A stretch of DNA of 12,331 bases from an uncultured Colwellia sp. (GTDB taxonomy: Bacteria > Pseudomonadota > Gammaproteobacteria > Enterobacterales > Alteromonadaceae), in contig CAJWBY010000142.1 in assembly GCA_913020705.1 (NCBI GenBank), positions 1 to 12,331 on the forward strand, given 5' to 3'. The notes under the pieces are model-generated. The model worked only from the letters and a program-made list of their open reading frames with translations. It had not been told where the DNA came from and ran no database searches. Both the position numbers and the translations under genes were made by a program. The first letter of the stretch is position 1. Every line of letters begins with the position of its first letter. Positions 7,701-12,331 of the stretch are shown here, one piece after another.

Positions 7701-7782
7701 AAAGTGCTTGAACATCGTGTTAAATGGGTTAATATCCGCGACGAATAATAACAAAGAGCGATTAGGCTCTCGGAATAAAATT

Positions 7783-8463
7783 ATGGCTAGAAATTCAATA
7801 CTAGGTGTCTTTGCAAAGTCACCTATTAAACCACTAGAAAAACATATTCGATTGGTCACTAAGTGTTGTAATCAACTTACTCCTTTTTTTGCAGCTTGTG
7901 CTGAACAAGATTGGGCAACAGCTGGAAAACTCCGTACCAAAATTTCAAAATATGAACGTGACGCCGATGATCTAAAACGTAAGATTCGCTTGGAATTACC
8001 AGGTGGTTTGTTTATGCCTGTAGACCGTGCTGATTTATTAGAGTTACTTACTCAGCAAGATAAAATTGCCAATAAAGCTAAAGACATAGCTGGGCGAATT
8101 TTCGGTCGAAAATTAGTTATACCTGAAACATTACAAGCTTCTTTTGTTACTTACGTAGCTCGAAATATAGATGCTGCAGAGAAAGCCGCTGACGCTATTA
8201 ATGAATTGGATGACTTACTAGAAACTGGATTTCGTGGCAGAGAAGTAGAATTGGTTGAGAAAATGATCAATCAATTAGATGAAATCGAAGATGATACAGA
8301 TGGCATGCAAATAAAATTGCGTAGCGACTTATTGGCTATTGAAAATGACTTAAATCCAGTTGATGTAATGTTCTTATATCAAATTATTGAATGGATTGGT
8401 GATTTAGCTGATTTAGCTGAGCGAGTTGGTTCTCGTTTAGAAATATTACTGGCCAGAAAATAG
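7783..8463 (+). CDS. DUF47 / PhoU-like Pit accessory protein (226 aa)
   Basis: This is a PhoU-related helical protein of the DUF47 (TIGR00153) family, which is very often encoded directly before a Pit phosphate transporter and is thought to modulate it. The N-terminus MARNSILGVFAKSPIKPLEKH is typical of the gammaproteobacterial family, as is the length of 226. PhoU-like acidic metal-binding helices appear around KYERDADDLKRKI (56-68), DEIEDDTDGMQ (166-175) and EWIGDLADLAERVG (203-216). The protein is cytoplasmic and has no membrane segments. I chose ATG 7783 over an in-frame TTG at 7708: the family begins at this methionine and the extra 25 residues look like translated leader. The ribosome site is weak (GGA at 7772-7774, 8 bases away), and a small hairpin AGAGC/GCTCT (7755-7770) ends next to it. 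Its stop codon is 8 bp from the pit start, so the two are co-transcribed. Confidence 0.92.
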   Translation: MARNSILGVFAKSPIKPLEKHIRLVTKCCNQLTPFFAACAEQDWATAGKLRTKISKYERDADDLKRKIRLELPGGLFMPVDRADLLELLTQQDKIANKAKDIAGRIFGRKLVIPETLQASFVTYVARNIDAAEKAADAINELDDLLETGFRGREVELVEKMINQLDEIEDDTDGMQIKLRSDLLAIENDLNPVDVMFLYQIIEWIGDLADLAERVGSRLEILLARK

Positions 8464-8471
8464 GGTAAATC

Positions 8472-9737
8472 ATGGATATATTATTAACACATGGCCCAAT
8501 GTTGGTCATTATGGCTGGCGTTGTTGGCTTCTTTATGGCTTGGGGCATCGGTGCAAACGATGTTGCTAACGCGATGGGTACATCAGTTGGTTCTAAAGCG
8601 CTAACGATTAAACAAGCGATTCTTATCGCAATGGTTTTTGAATTTGCTGGTGCTTATTTAGCGGGTGGTGAAGTTACTTCAACTATTCGTAAGGGGATTA
8701 TTGACGCTTCTTACTTTGTTGACAGTCCCGAATTACTTGTTTTTGGTATGATTTCAGCATTATTTGCTGCGGCTACTTGGTTACTTATTGCTTCAATTTT
8801 AGGTTGGCCTGTATCTACTACACATTCAATTGTTGGTGCTATCGTTGGTTTTGCTGCTGTGGGTGTAAGTCCTGATGCGGTTGAATGGGGCAAAGTACTT
8901 GGTATTGTAGGTAGCTGGATAATTACGCCACTTATATCGGGTATTATTGCGTTTATTATTTTTAATAGCGCACAAAAATTAATTTTTGATACGGATAATC
9001 CATTAGCTCAAGCTAAACGTTGGGTACCGTTCTACATGTTTTTAGCGGGTTTCGTACTTGCTTTAGTTACTATTAAGAAAGGTTTGAAACATTTAGGCTT
9101 AAACATCGGTTCTGTTGATGGTTATGTCTATGCGATTATTGCCGCAGTTATTGTCGCTGTTATAGGTAAAATATTCATAAATCGCTTAAAATTCGATGAA
9201 AGTGCAGCAAAGAAAACACATTATGCGAACGTAGAGAAAGTGTTTGCGTTATTAATGATTGTTACAGCTTGTGCAATGGCATTTGCTCATGGTTCAAACG
9301 ATGTTGCTAATGCGATTGGCCCACTAGCTGCTGTGGTAAGTATTGTTGGTAACGACGGTGAGATCGCGGCTAAATCTGCTATCGCATGGTGGATATTACC
9401 ACTAGGTGGCTTTGGTATTGTTGCTGGTCTTGCTTTGTTTGGTCACAAAGTTATTGCAACGATAGGTAACGGAATAACTCACTTAACACCAAGTCGTGGT
9501 TTTGCTGCTGAGTTAGCTGCTGCATGTACTGTTGTTATTGCTTCAGGTACTGGTTTACCTATTTCAACAACGCAAACATTAGTTGGTGCAGTATTAGGTG
9601 TAGGTATGGCTCGCGGTATCGCGGCGATTAACTTAAGTGTCGTTAGAAATATTGTTGTTTCTTGGGTCATTACTTTACCGGTTGGTGCTGGTTTATCAAT
9701 TGTTTTCTTCTGGGGAATGGTTGCAATATTTACTTAA
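8472..9737 (+). CDS. pit: Low-affinity inorganic phosphate transporter, PiT family (421 aa)
   Basis: This is an inner-membrane phosphate symporter of the PiT family, probably coupled to protons and carrying metal-phosphate, though some members use sodium. Both copies of the family signature are present in inverted-repeat-related halves: GIGANDVANAMGTSVGSKA (25-43) and HGSNDVANAIGPLAAVVSI (273-291). A second duplicated motif is GWPVSTTHSIVGAIVG (111-126) and GLPISTTQTLVGAVLG (361-376). Around ten hydrophobic segments surround a short cytoplasmic loop (about 233-255), much shorter than the loop of E. coli PitA (about 499 residues in total). The start ATG has TAGGG (8461-8465) 6 bases upstream, overlapping the DUF47 stop. 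A strong terminator follows. Having Pit next to the complete pst operon puts low- and high-affinity uptake in one locus. Confidence 0.95.
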   Translation: MDILLTHGPMLVIMAGVVGFFMAWGIGANDVANAMGTSVGSKALTIKQAILIAMVFEFAGAYLAGGEVTSTIRKGIIDASYFVDSPELLVFGMISALFAAATWLLIASILGWPVSTTHSIVGAIVGFAAVGVSPDAVEWGKVLGIVGSWIITPLISGIIAFIIFNSAQKLIFDTDNPLAQAKRWVPFYMFLAGFVLALVTIKKGLKHLGLNIGSVDGYVYAIIAAVIVAVIGKIFINRLKFDESAAKKTHYANVEKVFALLMIVTACAMAFAHGSNDVANAIGPLAAVVSIVGNDGEIAAKSAIAWWILPLGGFGIVAGLALFGHKVIATIGNGITHLTPSRGFAAELAAACTVVIASGTGLPISTTQTLVGAVLGVGMARGIAAINLSVVRNIVVSWVITLPVGAGLSIVFFWGMVAIFT

Positions 9738-9760
9738 CATTTAACGATGTTGATTTAAGA

Positions 9761-9785
9761 AACCAGCAGTGATGCTGGTTTTTTT
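9761..9785 (+). terminator. Rho-independent terminator after pit
   Basis: Perfect 8-bp stem AACCAGCA (9761-9768) and TGCTGGTT (9773-9780) with a GTGA tetraloop, running into seven Ts (9779-9785). It lies 23 bases after the pit stop codon and ends the phosphate locus. Confidence 0.95.
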
Positions 9786-9936
9786 ATGCCCATAATTTGG
9801 TGTTTTTTACGATTATTATTAAACGTCGTTTCAACATAAGTGCATAACCTATATAAAAATATTGTTTGAAATATAGAGGATGATTGTTCAATAATGCATT
9901 AACTCTATTTTTATCATTTAAATATTTTGGAAGGTC

Positions 9937-11226
9937 ATGTTAAGAAAATTAACGTTAGTAATCAGTAGTTTTATTATTTTAGCCTCGCTCACCTCATGTA
10001 ATTCAAATAATGAAAAAAGTACGAATGTTAATCCACTGGCTGGTCAAATGAAATATAGCAATTTTCAGCAAGCTATTATTGATACTACACTTGAAATAAA
10101 ATCAAATGAAGGGCTGTTGTCAGAGGATGATTTAGCCAAATTTGCACAAAGTTTAGGTGATGCGAGAATTGTTGGTTTAGGAGAACAAACACATGGTGCT
10201 GGCAGCGTATTTAGATTAAAAACACAGCTAATAAAGTATCTACATGAATATCACGACTTTGACGTCTTTATATTAGAAAGTGGACTATTCGATGTACAAA
10301 ATATATGGAAAGAAGCTCAAGCTGGACAGCGTATAAAAGATATTGCTCCTGATAATATTTTTTACATGTATGCAAAAACAGCAGAAGTAACACCACTGTT
10401 TGATTATATAAATAAAGAAATTAAAGGAGATAACCCACTTATTCTTGTAGGTTTTGATAGCCAGCATACTGGCGGTATTGCGAATAAAAGTCTGGTTGAC
10501 GCTCTAACACAGGCGGTTAACCAATCGTCAGGTAACATAAAACAATTCGTTCAATGGCAAGTATTCTCTGATCAAATACAACAGGTACTCGATGTAAATA
10601 ACACTCGCTTTAATAACGAGATCGAAAATTTGTTTTTTAAGCAATTACACGAATTGCAGCAAATTTTTTCAACTGATTCAGCGCTTAATATTTGTGATAG
10701 TGGCTTTTGGTATCGGATCAGTAAAGGTTTAGAAGCTCAGGCTAAAAGACAATGGAAAATTGCTGATAATCGAAGCCAAGAAATGGGCGAGAACATCAAG
10801 TACTGGGCGGAAAAATATCCTGATAAAAAAATAATAGTGTGGGCACATACATGGCATTTAACACGTGATGGCGGTTATCAGGTCAATGCTGGGCAGATAG
10901 TTACTGAGGCATACGGTAAACAATACTTCATGGTACACTTCACGGGAGCGTCAGGTGAGTATGTAGACTTCGTTACTATGAAAAATAAAGTAATTAAAAC
11001 CACCGACAAAAATATGGTTGAGACTTTGTTAAATGATAATACTACAGAAAATGTCAGCTTTTTAAATCTGAAATCATTAAAGCCAAATAATGATATATCT
11101 AGTCAGCAAAGCACTTTACTTTTTTCTAATGATTACAAACAAACTTTACCCGCACATCAATGGTCAACATTTTTTGATGGCATATTCTTTATTAAAAATA
11201 TTGAAGCAGCACATTTTGAGGATTAA
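9937..11226 (+). CDS. Erythromycin-esterase-family lipoprotein (429 aa)
   Basis: The protein starts with a lipoprotein signal: basic MLRK, a hydrophobic stretch (5-17) and a lipobox LTSC with the lipidated cysteine at 21. It is therefore exported and membrane-anchored. The rest matches the erythromycin esterase (Ere/PF05139) fold: IVGLGEQTHGAG (78-89) with the family's E83 and H86, FILESGLFD (111-119) with E114, a DNRSQEMGENIKYW block (277-290) and IIVWAHTWHL (299-308) with H304 and H307. In EreA/EreB the equivalent Glu and His residues activate water to open the macrolide lactone. Most chromosomal family members have unknown substrates, so resistance should not be assumed. Length is close to the family's usual 400-420 plus signal. 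It stands alone behind the pit terminator. TGGAAGG lies very close to the ATG at 9937, and the signal peptide supports that start. Similar proteins include the PA4513-unrelated succinoglycan-type members, so the exact subfamily is unresolved. Confidence 0.85.
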   Translation: MLRKLTLVISSFIILASLTSCNSNNEKSTNVNPLAGQMKYSNFQQAIIDTTLEIKSNEGLLSEDDLAKFAQSLGDARIVGLGEQTHGAGSVFRLKTQLIKYLHEYHDFDVFILESGLFDVQNIWKEAQAGQRIKDIAPDNIFYMYAKTAEVTPLFDYINKEIKGDNPLILVGFDSQHTGGIANKSLVDALTQAVNQSSGNIKQFVQWQVFSDQIQQVLDVNNTRFNNEIENLFFKQLHELQQIFSTDSALNICDSGFWYRISKGLEAQAKRQWKIADNRSQEMGENIKYWAEKYPDKKIIVWAHTWHLTRDGGYQVNAGQIVTEAYGKQYFMVHFTGASGEYVDFVTMKNKVIKTTDKNMVETLLNDNTTENVSFLNLKSLKPNNDISSQQSTLLFSNDYKQTLPAHQWSTFFDGIFFIKNIEAAHFED

Positions 11227-11247
11227 CAAAGATATAATTAGGTAAGA

Positions 11248-11277
11248 GTTCAGGTATTGCTTGCCTGAACGAGTTTT
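11248..11277 (+). terminator. Probable terminator after the esterase-family gene
   Basis: GTTCAGGTA (11248-11256) pairs with TGCCTGAAC (11262-11270), nine pairs including one G-U, around a 5-base loop, followed by GAG and four Ts (11274-11277). Outer arms GGTAA (11241-11245) and TTACC (11276-11280) can extend the stem. The T-run is short, so termination may be partial. Confidence 0.55.
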
Positions 11278-11289
11278 ACCCTATATTAT
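11261..11289 (+). promoter_or_regulatory. Candidate promoter of tRNA-Phe
   Basis: TTGCCT (11261-11266) and TATTAT (11284-11289) are separated by exactly 17 bp, four and five of six matches to sigma70 boxes. Next comes a GC-leaning stretch (ACGCC, 11291-11295), as at stringently controlled stable-RNA promoters. Its -35 lies inside the preceding terminator stem. The predicted start near 11296 leaves about 28 bases of 5' leader for RNase P to remove. Confidence 0.5.
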
Positions 11290-11323
11290 TACGCCTCTTT
11301 GAAATTCGTCAGAAATTCAAATT

Positions 11324-11399
11324 GCCTTGATAGCTCAGTCGGTAGAGCAGAGGATTGAAAATCCTCGTGTCCCTGGTTCGATTCCGGGTCAAGGCACCA
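11324..11399 (+). tRNA. tRNA-Phe (anticodon GAA)
   Basis: A 76-base tRNA with encoded CCA. Acceptor arms GCCTTGA (11324-11330) and TCAAGGC (11389-11395) pair fully, followed by discriminator A and CCA (11397-11399). The D arm is AGCTCAGTCGGTAGAGC-like. The anticodon stem GAGGA/TCCTC encloses loop TTGAAAA (11355-11361) with anticodon GAA at 11357-11359. The T loop is GGTTCGATTCC. It resembles E. coli tRNA-Phe except for compensated changes in the acceptor, anticodon and T stems. Confidence 0.98.
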
Positions 11400-11406
11400 T
11401 CTTAAG

Positions 11407-11435
11407 AAAAGCCCGCTTCTATAAGTGGGCTTTTT
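11407..11435 (+). terminator. Rho-independent terminator of tRNA-Phe
   Basis: Arms AAAAGCCCGCTT (11407-11418) and AAGTGGGCTTTT (11423-11434) form a 12-bp stem with one G-U pair and a CTAT loop, ending in five Ts (11431-11435). It begins 8 bases after the CCA end. Confidence 0.92.
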
Positions 11436-11594
11436 CGTTTCTGGCATTTCAATATATTCTTAATCTGCTTAATCAGTTCATACATAAGCAAATTCGAAAT
11501 AAATCATACGATAACTTACTAAGCTAATTTGTAAAATTGTGCTTTGACTTCGTAGGGGAAATATTCGAACATAGATTTTATTGGCAGGCTACTG

Positions 11595-11653
11595 AGTTAT
11601 TACAATTACCTATATTAACTATGCCATGAGCTAGGCTCATTTTTGTAATAACT
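11595..11653. repeat. Nested inverted repeats at the 3' end of the kinase remnant
   Basis: AGTTATTACAA (11595-11605) is repeated perfectly in inverted orientation as TTGTAATAACT (11643-11653), 37 bases apart. Inside is a second perfect inverted repeat, ATGAGC (11626-11631) and GCTCAT (11635-11640), with a 3-base loop and followed on the plus strand by five Ts (11640-11644). The outer right arm overlaps the stop codon of the minus-strand reading frame. The inner hairpin could be a weak plus-strand terminator; the outer pair could be part of a larger RNA hairpin or the scar of a small element. The rest of the gap from 11436 shows no gene. Confidence 0.6.
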
Positions 11654-12331
11654 ATACAAATGACAGGGATATCATCATGATAGATTTTGAAAATTCATCA
11701 ATTTTTTCATCGGCCATAAATTTCCATTCATTTTCATCTATTATCGGGAATCGAAGAATTTCAATATCAGAAAATCCTACTGTTAATTGCGGCAAAAAAT
11801 TTACATATGTGGGATCAAGTAACAGTATTTTATCCTTAGGATCTAAAAACTCAGAATTCGAAATAAACAACCGAATTGCGTGAATTGGCTGACGCAAGTC
11901 ATGGCTTGCAGCCGCCAAAAGGTCAGCGTTAGATTTGCGTGCTAGTAGGTTACGTTCATTCTGTTTAACAGCAGCCACAAGCTTTCTATTATTTTTTATT
12001 TTTTGAAGAATATTCTCCGTTACCTTGGAAGCTAAAGCGTTTACACGCCAGCACAGATAGATAAAAACAAAGCACTCAAATATTCCGGCGACAATACCTA
12101 TTTGCGATTGGAGAAACAAAAGACGGTAAATCAGTGGTATCAATATCAAAGCCGCGAACAAAACACGCAAGCGGAAGTTGCCCACTGAATTTTCAGCTGC
12201 GCTCCCTATATAAATTGTCAAGAAACAGATGATACCGATCTCACCAATTGCCGTGGTCGGCCACAAAGAAATTGAAACATAACCGAAGCCTGCAGCAATC
12301 AAACATTGTGCAATATTCTCTAGGACAATTA
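11652..12331 (-). pseudogene. Sensor histidine kinase remnant fused to an unrelated tail (5' end outside window)
   Basis: The frame is open from the right window edge to a TAG at 11652-11654. A TTG at 12302 is the first start-like codon visible, but nine sense codons precede it up to the edge, so the true start is probably outside. Numbered from that TTG, residues about 18-86 contain two or three membrane helices. A charged helical linker follows (90-128), then the dimerisation H-box AAASHDLRQPIHAIRLF (130-146) with phospho-acceptor H134. After about residue 148 kinase sequence stops: no N, G1 or G2 boxes of the ATP-binding domain follow, only 68 residues of different character (ILLLDPTYVNF, then a DENEWKFM stretch). 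G+C falls from 178/420 bases (11881-12300) to 56/180 (11701-11880) by hand count. Without an ATPase domain it cannot be an active kinase. The tail faintly recalls a PLP aminotransferase segment (the D-P-T-Y motif), at low confidence. Confidence 0.6.

Noticed and set aside
7755..7770. Hairpin AGAGC/GCTCT before the DUF47 start as a riboswitch
   Set aside because: It is only a 5-bp stem; the leader is too short and lacks any known riboswitch core. It is mentioned in the gene entry as a possible minor translational feature.
7708..7782. TTG start for the DUF47 protein 25 codons upstream
   Set aside because: Family members begin at MARNSILGVF-like sequence, and the extra residues look like translated leader with a hairpin.
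11327..11527. Open plus-strand frame of 66 codons
   Set aside because: It starts inside tRNA-Phe and runs through its terminator.
11677..11883. Open plus-strand frame of 68 codons over the kinase tail
   Set aside because: The product is serine/asparagine-rich, as expected from the complement of AT-rich coding sequence, and there is no convincing ribosome site. The minus-strand frame reads more like protein, though neither is certain in this stretch.

Overview
The window looks like a chromosomal segment of a low-GC marine gammaproteobacterium, most likely from the Alteromonadales/Colwelliaceae. This rests on the AT-rich composition, the large gammaproteobacterial forms of PstC and PstA, close visible similarity of PstB, PhoU and tRNA-Phe to the E. 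coli versions, and Shine-Dalgarno-led genes. The genus is an inference. No gap between genes exceeds 300 bases.

Layout. At the left edge, minus strand, lies a 3'-truncated adaptive-response gene: an Ada-type zinc domain, an AraC helix-turn-helix and an AlkA glycosylase in one protein (1-1167). Next, also on the minus strand, is a small two-CBS-domain protein (1358-1789). It is divergent from the centrepiece, a phosphate-uptake locus on the plus strand: pstC (1979-4222), pstA (4239-5876), pstB (6006-6827), phoU (6890-7591), then a DUF47/PhoU-like protein (7783-8463) and the low-affinity Pit transporter (8472-9737). A strong intrinsic terminator closes it at 9761-9785. A lipoprotein of the erythromycin-esterase family follows (9937-11226), then tRNA-Phe(GAA) with its own promoter and terminator (11261-11435). 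At the right edge is a minus-strand remnant whose start lies outside the window: the front half of a histidine kinase joined to an unrelated AT-rich tail (11652-12331).

How it works together. PstC and PstA are the membrane channel and PstB the ATPase of the high-affinity phosphate ABC importer. PhoU links that importer to PhoR/PhoB signalling. Pit, with its DUF47 partner, is the low-affinity symporter. No pstS, phoB or phoR is present, so the binding protein and the two-component system must be encoded elsewhere. A textbook PhoB promoter precedes pstC: three half-sites exactly 11 bp apart, with a perfect TATAAT at phoA-like spacing. A second Pho box lies between phoU and the DUF47-pit pair, but downstream of a TATAAT and without a good -10 after it, a geometry that fits repression better than activation. 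The most interesting hypothesis here is therefore an affinity switch: PhoB turns Pst on and Pit off from two differently placed boxes in one locus.

Other points of interest are a WD40-like periplasmic domain inside PstC, a periplasmic coiled coil inside PstA, and a chimeric, possibly recombinant junction downstream of the tRNA gene. I did not find CRISPR arrays, complete insertion sequences, or a clearly novel multi-gene system.
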